Source: Marinovum sp048263515 (GTDB lineage Bacteria > Pseudomonadota > Alphaproteobacteria > Rhodobacterales > Rhodobacteraceae). Taken from it: a stretch of DNA of 64,000 bases. The notes below the pieces were generated by a model that was given only the letters and a program-made list of their open reading frames with translations, was not told where the DNA came from and ran no database searches. This document shows positions 1 to 8,103 of this stretch, one piece after another (position 1 is the first letter of the stretch; every line of letters starts with the position of its first letter). The position numbers and the translations under genes were made by a program. The stretch covers positions 1 to 64,000 of the forward strand of contig NZ_JBLXEC010000021.1 in assembly GCF_048263515.1 (NCBI RefSeq), written 5' to 3'.

Positions 1-170
1 GCCACATCATCGGCCCGGCGGCGGGCGACCTGATCCACGAGATCTGCGTCGGCATGGAGTTCGGCGCCTCGGCCGAGGACATCGCCCTGACCTGCCACGC
101 CCACCCGACCTTCTCCGAAGCGGTGCGCGAGGCCGCACTCGCCTGCGGCGACGGCGCGATCCACATGTGA
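1..170 (+). CDS. lpdA: Dihydrolipoyl dehydrogenase, C-terminal end (partial)
   Basis: Only the last 55 residues are in the window; the reading frame starts at base 3 and ends at the TGA at 168-170. The visible end contains the E3 dimerisation-domain signature: HIIGPAAGDLIHE, then a GMEFGASAEDIA stretch, then CHAHPTFSEAVREAA. The His-Pro-Thr segment carries the His-Glu pair that acts as the catalytic acid-base for the partner subunit. The enzyme reoxidises lipoyl groups of 2-oxoacid dehydrogenase complexes with FAD and NAD. Motif agreement is very strong. Which complex it serves cannot be told because the upstream genes are outside the window. A hairpin terminator follows at 192-221. Confidence 0.93.
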   Translation, partial: HIIGPAAGDLIHEICVGMEFGASAEDIALTCHAHPTFSEAVREAALACGDGAIHM

Positions 171-191
171 GCCACTTGCAAGGCTGACCCG

Positions 192-221
192 AAACGCCCT
201 CGCAGAGATGCGGGGGCGTTT
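192..221 (+). terminator. Rho-independent terminator after lpdA
   Basis: A 12-bp stem (AAACGCCCTCGC against GCGGGGGCGTTT, one G-U pair) with a 6-base loop AGAGAT. The 3' arm ends in TTT and is followed by CCGTTTG. It lies 21 bases after the lpdA stop codon. Confidence 0.8.
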
Positions 222-683
222 CCGTTTGCGCTCGCACAAGCCGCGCCCTCACCGGGCCGCGGCACGGCGATCCCGACGTCAGTTCTGCTCGATTTTGTCC
301 CCATCACCGGCGCGCTGGAAATGATTGACGCGCAAACGTCACCCGATCGCCGGGCCATGCGGGCGGCCCGGCGAGGGCGCGGCGGCCTGCGGCCTTGTTC
401 CGCGCCCGGGGGGGGGCTCGTTGTCAGCGAATCTGCGGCGGGGTGGGACGTCGCATTGGGTGTGATTGACGTGTTCATACGAATCTATTTTTGGACAAAT
501 GTGCGCGTTACCCATCGGTGGTTCCGGAAGTTTTGCGTCACGATGGTTGGGGAAGTGCAGCTATATCGCTGTTTTTCTTGGGGGAAGCCAATCTCGTCAG
601 GCGCAAATGCGCCACAATGGAACATATGTATTGACAGAATTACGAATGTTCTGACATAACGATCCCAACGCCGGGAGGTGCCA
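222..683 (+). promoter_or_regulatory. Long AT-richer leader upstream of the sugar/polyol cassette, with a candidate promoter
   Basis: About 460 bases without a convincing gene; short open frames here have no ribosome site or family look. The first part is GC-rich, while about 430-660 is clearly AT-richer than its surroundings. A candidate promoter is TTGACA at 631-636, an 18-base gap, and CATAAC at 655-660 (4 of 6 matches to TATAAT). The ribosome site GGGAGG at 673-678 serves the ATG at 684. The likely regulator is not encoded in the window, so any operator is unassigned. Confidence 0.45.
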
Positions 684-1652
684 ATGCAATTCGACTACTC
701 ATCTATGGGCTTCTACACCTTCGACTGCCTGGGCTGGCCGTTCACGCAGGTGCCGCCGGGCGGCGGCACGGTGTTGCTCGACGAGATCGCCCTGGCGGTC
801 TCGGGCGCGGCCGGGGTCGCGGCCATTGTCGGCGCCAAGGTCGGGCTCAAGACCCGCGCGGTCGGCGGCATCGGCACCGACATGATGGGCGACTGGGTGC
901 TGCAGCGCATCGGCCAGTTCGACGTCGATGTCGCTGACCTGCGCCGCTATCCCGGGGTGCCGACCTCGAGCTCCATCGTTCTGACCCGCGGCGACGGCTC
1001 GCGGCCCGCGCTGCACGTCAAGGGCGCGACCGGGGCCTTCACCGTCGAGGAAGACCGCTTCGACGCGGTGACCGACGCAACCGTGTTCCACATGGGCGGC
1101 GTCGGCCTGATGGATGCGATGGACGGCGCGCGCAACGCGGCGCTGATGAAACACGCCAGGGCGCGCGGCTGCATCACCACCGTCGACGTCTTTGCCGGAT
1201 CGCCCGCCGATCTGCCCGACGTTCAGGCAGTGCTGCCTTGGACCGACTACTTCCTGCCCTCGATCGAAGAGGCCGAGGCGCTCTCGGGTCTCAAGGACAA
1301 GGCCGAGATCGCCGAGTTCTTCCTCGGTCTCGGCGCCACTTGCTGCGTCTTCACGCTGGGCGCCGACGGGGCTTATTACCACCACCGCGACGGCACGCGT
1401 TTCACCGTGCCGGCCTTCCGCATCAAGGTGAAATGCACCTGCGGCTGCGGCGATGCCTTCAACGCAGGCTTTGCCACCGGTCTGGTCCGCGGCATGAGCC
1501 CGCGCGACACGGTGCGCTTTGCCCAGGCCTGCTCGGCGCTGAATGCCACCGGGCTGGGCAGCCAGGCCGGGGTGCAGGACTTCGATCAGGTGCTGGACTT
1601 CATGACTACGACGCCGGTGCTGGCACCGGCCGAGGAGATGGCCGCCGGCTGA
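684..1652 (+). CDS. PfkB-family carbohydrate kinase
   Basis: This 322-residue protein is a ribokinase/PfkB-type sugar kinase, expected to transfer ATP phosphate to a sugar or polyol hydroxyl in the cytoplasm. The ATG at 684 is chosen over a GTG six bases upstream because GGGAGG sits correctly in front of it. An N-terminal GGTVLLDEIALAVSGAAGVAA segment (substrate-binding region) and AVGGIGTDMMGDWV (nucleoside-kinase signature 1 region) are visible. The C-terminal anion-hole and catalytic motif, normally DTTGAGD, reads CTCGCGDAF. The catalytic Asp is kept but three cysteines surround it. It is the first gene of an import and oxidation cassette; the substrate is unknown. Confidence 0.85.
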   Translation: MQFDYSSMGFYTFDCLGWPFTQVPPGGGTVLLDEIALAVSGAAGVAAIVGAKVGLKTRAVGGIGTDMMGDWVLQRIGQFDVDVADLRRYPGVPTSSSIVLTRGDGSRPALHVKGATGAFTVEEDRFDAVTDATVFHMGGVGLMDAMDGARNAALMKHARARGCITTVDVFAGSPADLPDVQAVLPWTDYFLPSIEEAEALSGLKDKAEIAEFFLGLGATCCVFTLGADGAYYHHRDGTRFTVPAFRIKVKCTCGCGDAFNAGFATGLVRGMSPRDTVRFAQACSALNATGLGSQAGVQDFDQVLDFMTTTPVLAPAEEMAAG

Positions 1653-1716
1653 GGAGGCCGGCGCCGGACAACAGGGCGGCGCAGCCGTCCGACATGGCTC
1701 TAGGAGGAGACCCCAC

Positions 1717-2673
1717 ATGAACTTCAAACTGAAACACGCGGTGGCCGCCACCGCGCTGGCCACGCTCATGCCGCTCGCGGCGGCGGCGCAGGACCAGGCC
1801 GACCTGATCACCCCGGTCGACGACAAGCTGACCTTTGTCTTCGTGCCCAAGGTGATCCACCCGTGGTACGACGTGGTGGCCGAAGGTGGCAAATACGCCG
1901 TCGAAGAGCTGAAGCAGCGCGGCATCCAGGTCGAGGTGATTTGGGACCAGCCGCCGCAGGCCGACGTGGTCGACCAGAACCAGCGGATCGAGACCAACAT
2001 CGGCCGCCGCCCCGACGGTCTGGCCGTGGCCTGTCTCGACAAGGCGACCAACGTGCAGCTGATGAACGAAGCCCGCGACGCCGGCCTCAATGTCATCAGC
2101 TTCAACTCGCCCTGCGACGACAGCTTTCCCTTCATCGGCCCGAAAAGCTCCAAGATGGACGGCTTCGACCTGGGCGAGCGGCTGGCCGCGAAGCTGGACG
2201 GCAAGGGCAAGGTGGCGATCCTCGCCGGCAGCCTGACCGCCTCGGACCACGTCGAGCGGATCGAAGGCTTCAAGGAAGCCATGTCGGCGCATCCGGGCAT
2301 CGAGATCGTCTTTGAGCAGCCCGATGACGACATCCTCGAGAAAGCCGTCGAGCTGACCGAGAACGTGCTCTCGGCGCATCCCGACCTCGACGGCATCTTT
2401 GCCTCCAACGCCTCGAACCCGATCGGCGCGGCCCGCGCGGTGCAGAACGCCGGCAAGACCGGAGAAGTGCTGATCGTCGGCATGGACGACCTGCCGGAAG
2501 CGGTGGATTTCGTCTGCTCGGGCGTGATCGACGCGCTCAAGGCGCAGCGCCAGTGGGACATGGGTTACTGGGCGGTGCACTACCTCGTCGCCATGAACGA
2601 GAACCACACCTTCCCGATGTTCCACGACACCGGGTCGCGCTTCCTGACCAAGGACGACTGCAAGTCGTCGTGA
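1717..2673 (+). CDS. Sugar ABC transporter, periplasmic substrate-binding protein (RbsB type)
   Basis: A 318-residue exported binding protein of the periplasmic-binding-protein type 1 (Peripl_BP_4) family. The N-terminus is a classic signal peptide: basic MNFKLKH, a hydrophobic alanine/leucine core, and cleavage near AAAAQD around residue 25. The mature part has the two-lobed fold hallmarks, including FVPKVIHPWYDVVAEGGKYA at the start and GIFASNASNPIGAARAV followed by VGMDDLP in the second lobe. It captures a sugar or polyol and delivers it to the ATPase/permease pair encoded next. AGGAGG lies upstream of the ATG. A hairpin after the gene may keep its expression above that of the downstream genes. 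Confidence 0.9.
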   Translation: MNFKLKHAVAATALATLMPLAAAAQDQADLITPVDDKLTFVFVPKVIHPWYDVVAEGGKYAVEELKQRGIQVEVIWDQPPQADVVDQNQRIETNIGRRPDGLAVACLDKATNVQLMNEARDAGLNVISFNSPCDDSFPFIGPKSSKMDGFDLGERLAAKLDGKGKVAILAGSLTASDHVERIEGFKEAMSAHPGIEIVFEQPDDDILEKAVELTENVLSAHPDLDGIFASNASNPIGAARAVQNAGKTGEVLIVGMDDLPEAVDFVCSGVIDALKAQRQWDMGYWAVHYLVAMNENHTFPMFHDTGSRFLTKDDCKSS

Positions 2674-2717
2674 CCGGACCGGCCGCGTCGGCGACCCCGC
2701 CGGCGCCGGCCTCCGCC

Positions 2718-2757
2718 CCCCGGGCCGACCGCTCCCTCCGGCTCGGGGCCCTTTTCA
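2718..2757 (+). terminator. Attenuating hairpin between binding-protein and ATPase genes
   Basis: A 10-bp stem CCCCGGGCCG / CGGCTCGGGG (one G-U pair) with an 11-base loop spans 2718-2748 and is followed by CCCTTTTC. Sited inside a transporter operon, it probably terminates some transcripts and/or protects the 3' end of the upstream message, giving more binding protein than ATPase. Confidence 0.6.
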
Positions 2758-2772
2758 GAAAGGTCTCCTGCG

Positions 2773-4266
2773 ATGTGCCCTGCCGCCCCTGTCTTCGAAG
2801 CCCGCAATATCTCCAAGTCCTTCGGGCCGGTGACCGCGCTCAGCGATGTCACGGTGACGCTCTACCCGGGCGAGGTGCATTCGATCATCGGCGAGAATGG
2901 CGCCGGCAAGTCGACCCTGATGAACATCATCTGCGGCCGCCTGGCGCCCACCGAGGGCACGCTGCTGGTCGACGGCAAGGAGGTGCAGTTTCACCGGCCC
3001 AAGGATGCGCAGGCGCATGGCATCGCCATCGCGCCGCAGGAGATCAACCTCGTGCCGCATCTGACCGTGGCCGAGAACATCATGCTGGGCGCGCATTGCG
3101 GCCGCGCCGCCGCCATCGACTGGAAGAAGACCCACGCCGAGGCGACGCGCCACCTGCATGAGGTCGACAATTCGATCAATCCGCGCGCCAAGGTGTCCAG
3201 CCTGTCCAAGGCGCAGCAGCAGCTGGTGCAGATCGCCCGCGCTGCCGCCACCGAGGCGCGGATCATCATCTTCGACGAACCCACCGCGACGCTCACCTAC
3301 CGCGAGGAAGAGGTGCTGCTGTCCTACATCGAAAACCTTGCGAAAGAGGGCCGCTCGGCCTTCTACATCTCGCACCGGCTGGAAGAGGTGCGGCGGCTGT
3401 CGCACCGCATCACCGCGCTGCGCGACGGGGTTCACGTGGGCGAGCTCACCCCGGACGAGGCCAGCCGCGACCGGATGGTCACCCTGATGGCCGGCCGCCC
3501 GCCGAAAACCGGCGCGCAGGTGCAGCGCGAGATCCGCAGCTCCGAGACGGTGCTCGAGGTCACGGGCCTGACCCGGGCGCATGAATTCAGCGATGTCTCC
3601 TTCAGCCTGCGCAAGGGCGAGATCCTCGGGGTCTCGGGGCTTGTGGGTTCCGGCCGGACGGAAATGGCCAAGTGCATCTTCGGCGCCACCCGCGCGCAAT
3701 TGGGCAGCATCACGCTCAATGGCAAACCGGTCACCTTTCGCGATCCGCAGGACGCCATTCAGGCCGGGCTGATCTACCTGCCCGAAGAGCGCAAGCAGGA
3801 GGGCATCTTCCCGCTGCTGTCGATTGCCGAGAACACCGCGCTGCCGACGCTGGACCGCTTTGCCGGGCTGCTGCACGTGCGCAACCGCGAGATGATGGAA
3901 GAGGTCGAGAAGCTGGCCCGCCAGATGAAGGCCAAGTTCAACTCGCTCAAGGATCCAATCACCAGCCTGTCGGGCGGCAACCAGCAGAAGTTCATCATTG
4001 CCCGCTGGCTGATGCGGGATGCGCAGGTACTGATCATGGACGAGCCCACCCGCGGCATCGACGTGAACGCGAAATTCGAAATCCAGTCGGTGTTGCGCCG
4101 GCTGACCGAGCAGAACGGTCTGTCGATCGTCGTCATCTCGTCAGAGATGGAAGAGCTGCTCGACGTGGCGGACCGCATCCTCGTCATGCACGAGGGCCGG
4201 GTCAAAGGCATCGTGGACCGCCGGGACGCAACGCAGGAAGGCCTGCTGAAGCTGGCGATGAGCTGA
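2773..4266 (+). CDS. Sugar ABC transporter, double ATP-binding subunit (RbsA/MglA type)
   Basis: A 497-residue protein with two tandem ABC domains, the normal length for carbohydrate-uptake-2 ATPases. The first domain has a perfect Walker A GENGAGKST at residues 40-48, a degenerate signature (LSKAQQQ) and Walker B IIIFDEPTATL. The second has a degenerate Walker A GLVGSGRTE, a good signature LSGGNQQK and Walker B VLIMDEPTRGID. This asymmetry is typical of RbsA-like proteins. It couples ATP hydrolysis to transport through the permease, whose gene starts two bases later. An AAAGG-type ribosome site lies upstream of the ATG. Confidence 0.93.
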   Translation: MCPAAPVFEARNISKSFGPVTALSDVTVTLYPGEVHSIIGENGAGKSTLMNIICGRLAPTEGTLLVDGKEVQFHRPKDAQAHGIAIAPQEINLVPHLTVAENIMLGAHCGRAAAIDWKKTHAEATRHLHEVDNSINPRAKVSSLSKAQQQLVQIARAAATEARIIIFDEPTATLTYREEEVLLSYIENLAKEGRSAFYISHRLEEVRRLSHRITALRDGVHVGELTPDEASRDRMVTLMAGRPPKTGAQVQREIRSSETVLEVTGLTRAHEFSDVSFSLRKGEILGVSGLVGSGRTEMAKCIFGATRAQLGSITLNGKPVTFRDPQDAIQAGLIYLPEERKQEGIFPLLSIAENTALPTLDRFAGLLHVRNREMMEEVEKLARQMKAKFNSLKDPITSLSGGNQQKFIIARWLMRDAQVLIMDEPTRGIDVNAKFEIQSVLRRLTEQNGLSIVVISSEMEELLDVADRILVMHEGRVKGIVDRRDATQEGLLKLAMS

Positions 4267-4267
4267 C

Positions 4268-5281
4268 ATGGAAAGAAAGAACGGATCAATGGAAATCGTG
4301 ACCCCCTCTGCAACGCCGGCGCCGGTGGCGCGCCGGCAGGCAACCCTCGTTTCGCGGTTCTGGGCCTGGGAGGGCAGCGGCGTGCTGGTCGCCCTGATCG
4401 TCCTGACCGGGGCGCTGGCACTCGCCGCCGACAACTTCCTGTCGGGCTACAACATGTCCGTGGTGATGCGGCAGGCGGCCTTCGTCGGGCTGGTGGCGCT
4501 GGGCCAGACGCTGGTGCTGCTGGTCGGTGGCATCGACCTGTCGGTCGGCGCCGCGGCCGGGCTGTCGTCGATCGTTGGTGCCATCGCGCTCAGCCAATGG
4601 GGCATCCACCCCTGGCTGATCATCCCCTTCACCATGGCCTTCGGCTTCGCGCTGGGCGCGATCAACGGGGTCTTCGTGGCCGGCCTGCGGCTCAACCCCT
4701 TCATCGTGACGCTGGCGACGTGGGAGATCTTTGCCGGCCTGACGCTGGTGATCACCAAGGGTTATCCGATCCGGCCACTGGGCGAGGCGTTTCAGGTCTT
4801 CGGAAAGGGCGAAATCTGGGGCGTGCCGCTGCCGGTGGTTATCTTTCTGGTCACCGCGCTGGTGCTGATCTGGATGCTCACCCAGACCCGTCTGGGCCGC
4901 AACATCTTTGCCGTCGGCGGCAACCGCGACGCGGCGATCCTCGCCGGTATCCGCGCCCGCTGGGTCGAGTTCTTTGCCTTCGGCATGGCCGGGATGCTCT
5001 CGGCGCTGGCCGGTATCCTGTTTGCCAGCCGGATGGACGCGGCGCAGCCCTCGGTGGGCGAGGGCTGGCTGATGGGCGCGATCACCGCGGCGATCCTCGG
5101 CGGCACATCGCTGAGGGGCGGGCAGGGCTCAATCATCGGCACGGTGCTGGGCGCGATCCTTCTGGCGGTGCTGGCCAATGGCACGGTGCTGATGAACGTC
5201 TCGGGCTTCTGGCAGCGGGTCATCGTCGGCTGCGTGGTGCTTGTCGCGGTGCTGGTCGACCTGCTGCGCCGGCGAGGCTGA
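4268..5281 (+). CDS. Sugar ABC transporter permease (RbsC type)
   Basis: A 337-residue integral membrane protein of the BPD_transp_2 family with about nine to ten hydrophobic segments. The hallmark region GQTLVLLVGGIDLSVGA lies near residue 80, and GLRLNPFIVTLATWEIFAGL follows in the middle. The gene begins one base after the ATPase stop codon. A second ATG at 4289 is in frame and could be the real start, because upstream spacing is poor for 4268 and a purine-rich stretch precedes 4289. The product forms the membrane channel of the importer. Confidence 0.92.
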   Translation: MERKNGSMEIVTPSATPAPVARRQATLVSRFWAWEGSGVLVALIVLTGALALAADNFLSGYNMSVVMRQAAFVGLVALGQTLVLLVGGIDLSVGAAAGLSSIVGAIALSQWGIHPWLIIPFTMAFGFALGAINGVFVAGLRLNPFIVTLATWEIFAGLTLVITKGYPIRPLGEAFQVFGKGEIWGVPLPVVIFLVTALVLIWMLTQTRLGRNIFAVGGNRDAAILAGIRARWVEFFAFGMAGMLSALAGILFASRMDAAQPSVGEGWLMGAITAAILGGTSLRGGQGSIIGTVLGAILLAVLANGTVLMNVSGFWQRVIVGCVVLVAVLVDLLRRRG

Positions 5282-5287
5282 TCCCCG

Positions 5288-5313
5288 GGGCCCCTGTCAG
5301 CCGGCAGGGGCCC
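5288..5313 (+). terminator. Perfect hairpin after the permease gene
   Basis: A perfect 9-bp stem GGGCCCCTG / CAGGGGCCC with an 8-base loop, seven bases after the permease stop. There is no T-run after it, so it is more likely an mRNA-stabilising or attenuating hairpin than a full terminator. The downstream dehydrogenase gene probably stays in the same transcription unit. Confidence 0.5.
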
Positions 5314-5371
5314 GGCCGATCTTGTGGACACAACCCCGCAGTGACCTGACTGCACACCAGGAGTTAGAAAC

Positions 5372-6409
5372 GTGAAAGCCGCCATCCTGCAAGCTCCCAA
5401 CCAACTCGCGGTGCAGGCCACCGACCTTCCCAAGGCCGGGCCCGGTGATCTGGTGATCCGGATGCGGGCCGCGACGGTCTGCGGCACCGACATCCGCATC
5501 TTTCGCGGCCGCAAGACCATGGGCGTGCGCTATCCCTCGATCCTCGGCCATGAGTTCGCCGGCGAGATTGTCGACACCGGTGGCCGGGCCGGCCTGTCGG
5601 TGGGCGACCGGGTCGGGCTTTGCCCGACGATCCCCTGCGGCCATTGCGACCGCTGCAAGCGCGGGCTCGAGAACATGTGCGCCGAGGGTCTGAATTTCGG
5701 CTACGAGCTGGACGGCGGTTTTGCCGATCTGATCCGCATCCCGGCGCAGGCGGTGGACGGCGGCAACCTGCGCCAGCTTCCGCCCGGGATGAGCTATGGC
5801 GAGGCGGCGCTGGTCGAACCGTTGTCCTGCGTGCTCAACGGTCAGGAAAAGGCCGGCGTGGGGTTTGCGGATGTGGTGGTGGTGATCGGTGCCGGGCCGA
5901 TCGGGTTGTTGCACGTCCTGCTGGCCGGGCTGCGCGGCGCGGCGCGGATCATCGTCTCCGATCCCAACGCCGGCCGCCGCGAGGCTGCCCTGCGCTTTGG
6001 CGCCGACGCGGTGATCGACCCGATGGGCGAGGATGTCACCGCCCGCGTCAGGGCCGAGACCGACGGGCGCGGCGCAGACGTGGTGATCTGCGCCATCGGC
6101 GTCCCGGCGCTGGCACGGCAGGCCACCGACCTCGTGGCCCACGGCGGTCGGGTCAGTCTCTTTGCCGGGTTTTCCAAGGGCGAGACGGGCGAAATGGACA
6201 TCAACGCCATCCACTACAACGAGATCAAGGTCACCGGCGCCTTCGGGTTGTCGCGGCGCAATTTCGACGATGCCTTCAACATGGTGGCCTCTGGCCGGCT
6301 CAAGGTGGCGCCACTGATCACCGACAGCTTCCCGCTGGACGAGACGCCGCGCGCCTTCGAGGTGGCCGAGAGCGGGGTGGCGATCAAGGTGGCGATCGTC
6401 AATGACTGA
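5372..6409 (+). CDS. Zinc-dependent alcohol (polyol) dehydrogenase, MDR superfamily
   Basis: A 345-residue medium-chain dehydrogenase starting at GTG 5372, with CAGGAG at 5358-5363 as ribosome site. Catalytic zinc ligands are visible as Cys37 (VCGTD) and His60-Glu61 (GHEFAG). The structural zinc lobe is Cys89, Cys92, Cys95 and Cys103, in a CGHCDRCKRGLENMC stretch. The NAD-binding Rossmann loop VVVIGAGPIGLL follows. This layout fits sorbitol/threonine-type dehydrogenases that oxidise a secondary alcohol to a ketone. In this operon it probably acts on the imported polyol or its product. The exact substrate cannot be read from sequence. Confidence 0.88.
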   Translation: MKAAILQAPNQLAVQATDLPKAGPGDLVIRMRAATVCGTDIRIFRGRKTMGVRYPSILGHEFAGEIVDTGGRAGLSVGDRVGLCPTIPCGHCDRCKRGLENMCAEGLNFGYELDGGFADLIRIPAQAVDGGNLRQLPPGMSYGEAALVEPLSCVLNGQEKAGVGFADVVVVIGAGPIGLLHVLLAGLRGAARIIVSDPNAGRREAALRFGADAVIDPMGEDVTARVRAETDGRGADVVICAIGVPALARQATDLVAHGGRVSLFAGFSKGETGEMDINAIHYNEIKVTGAFGLSRRNFDDAFNMVASGRLKVAPLITDSFPLDETPRAFEVAESGVAIKVAIVND

Positions 6410-8060
6410 GCCTCTCGACATCGACGTGCTGATCATCGGCGGCGGCATCAACGGTTGCGGCACCTTCCGCGATCTCTCGGCGCAGGGGATCGACTGCCTG
6501 CTGATCGAGCGCGAGGATTTCTGCGCCGGCGCCTCGGCGGCCTCGTCTCGGCTGATGCATGGCGGGCTGAAATACCTGGAGACCGGCGAATTCGGGCTGG
6601 TGCGGGAATCGCTGACCGAGCGCAACCGCCTGCTGCAGAACGCCCCGCATTTCGTGACGCCCTTGCCGACGATCCTGCCGCTCCGGTCACGCTTTGCCGG
6701 CATCCTGCCGTCGGTCAGGCGGTTCTTCGGGCTGAAGGCGAAGCTGACCAACCGCGGATCGCTGATCACCCGCGCCGGGCTGATGCTCTATGACCTCTAC
6801 GGGCGCCGTCACCGCTCGATGCCCCGGCACCGCCTCCTCGGGCGCAAGGCGCTCGAGGACCGGGTGGCCGGGATGGACCCGAAGATCGTGGCGGCGGGGC
6901 TTTATTACGAGGGTCAGCTCAGCCATGCGGAACGGCTGGGCCTTGAACTGGTGCAGGATGCCGAGCGGCTGAACCCGCGCTCGCGGGCCGTCAACCACGC
7001 GCGGATCGTCGCGGTCGAGGGCGCTTGCGTGACCTATGAGGCGGGCGGGCGGCGTCAGACCGTCAGGCCCCGCATCGTGGTCAATGCCGGCGGCGCCTGG
7101 ATCGACGCGGTGAACCGCGATCTCGGGATCGAGAGCCGGTTGATGGGCGGCTCCAAGGGCTCGCATGTGATCGTCGATCACCCCGGGCTCTACCGTGCCC
7201 TCAACGGCCACATGATCTATTTCGGCACCGCCGACGGCCGGGTCAACCTGTGTTACCCTTTCATGGACCGCGTGCTGATCGGCTCGACCGACATTCCGGT
7301 CGAGGACCCCGACACCGCATTCTGCGAAGACACCGAGGTTGCCTACATGCTGGCCGCCGTCGGTGAGGTCTTTCCCGACATCGCTCTGACCGAGGAGCAC
7401 GTGCGCTACCGCTTCTGTGGGGTGCGTCCCCTGCCGCGGGCGGACGGCGAGATCGGCCTCGTGACCCGCGATCATTCCATCGCCGAGGTGACGCTCGGGG
7501 CGGGCACCCCCGTGCTCTGCCTGATCGGCGGGAAATGGACCACCTTCCGCGCCTTCTCGGCCGAGGCCGCGCGGCGGGTGCTGGACCATCTGGGCCAGCC
7601 GCATCGGGTGGACACCGGCGACATGGCCATCGGCGGCGGGGCAGGGTTCCCGCGGACCCCGGCGGCGCGGGATGGCTGGGTCGACCGCGTCGCGCAGGCC
7701 TCCGGCCTGTCGGCGGAGCGGGTGGCGGGACTGCTGGACCGATACGGAACCACAGGCGAAAGGATCGCCGAGGCCTGTGCAGGCGAGACCATGCTGGCGG
7801 CCGTGCCGGACTATTCCGACAGGGAGTTGGCCTTCCTCTGCCGCAATGAGCGGGTCGAGACGCTGGCGGACCTGCTGTTGCGGCGGACCCTCATCGCCAT
7901 GTCGGGCCGGCTGACGCCTCAGGCGATCGAAGAATGCGCGCGAGTTGCCGGGACGGCGCTCGGCTGGTCCGAGGACCGACGTCAGCGCGAGGTCTCGGCG
8001 CTGTGTTGCGATGATCTGACGCTTGTTCGTCGCAACATGGCCGCGGCCCCCGCCGCCTGA
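6402..8060 (+). CDS. FAD-dependent glycerol-3-phosphate dehydrogenase family protein (GlpD-like)
   Basis: A 552-residue flavoprotein whose start overlaps the previous gene by 8 bases. An N-terminal dinucleotide-binding motif (VLIIGGGINGCG, near residue 9) is followed by the GlpD signature SSRLMHGGLKYLE and the LIGSTDIPVEDPD segment. The C-terminal DAO_C domain is present. Classic GlpD oxidises sn-glycerol-3-phosphate to dihydroxyacetone phosphate and passes electrons to quinone at the inner membrane. Close relatives such as EryB use other polyol phosphates. Because it is linked to a PfkB kinase and a polyol-type transporter, a non-glycerol substrate is plausible, but this is inference. Confidence 0.85.
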   Translation: MTEPLDIDVLIIGGGINGCGTFRDLSAQGIDCLLIEREDFCAGASAASSRLMHGGLKYLETGEFGLVRESLTERNRLLQNAPHFVTPLPTILPLRSRFAGILPSVRRFFGLKAKLTNRGSLITRAGLMLYDLYGRRHRSMPRHRLLGRKALEDRVAGMDPKIVAAGLYYEGQLSHAERLGLELVQDAERLNPRSRAVNHARIVAVEGACVTYEAGGRRQTVRPRIVVNAGGAWIDAVNRDLGIESRLMGGSKGSHVIVDHPGLYRALNGHMIYFGTADGRVNLCYPFMDRVLIGSTDIPVEDPDTAFCEDTEVAYMLAAVGEVFPDIALTEEHVRYRFCGVRPLPRADGEIGLVTRDHSIAEVTLGAGTPVLCLIGGKWTTFRAFSAEAARRVLDHLGQPHRVDTGDMAIGGGAGFPRTPAARDGWVDRVAQASGLSAERVAGLLDRYGTTGERIAEACAGETMLAAVPDYSDRELAFLCRNERVETLADLLLRRTLIAMSGRLTPQAIEECARVAGTALGWSEDRRQREVSALCCDDLTLVRRNMAAAPAA

Positions 8061-8103
8061 GCGGAGGGGCCCGCCGGTCTCTATTCACCTATCGGTGCTG
8101 GGC

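Noticed and set aside
321..659. 112-codon frame upstream of the sugar cassette
   Set aside because: No ribosome site, mixed GC and AT-rich composition, no recognisable family; it covers the promoter region.
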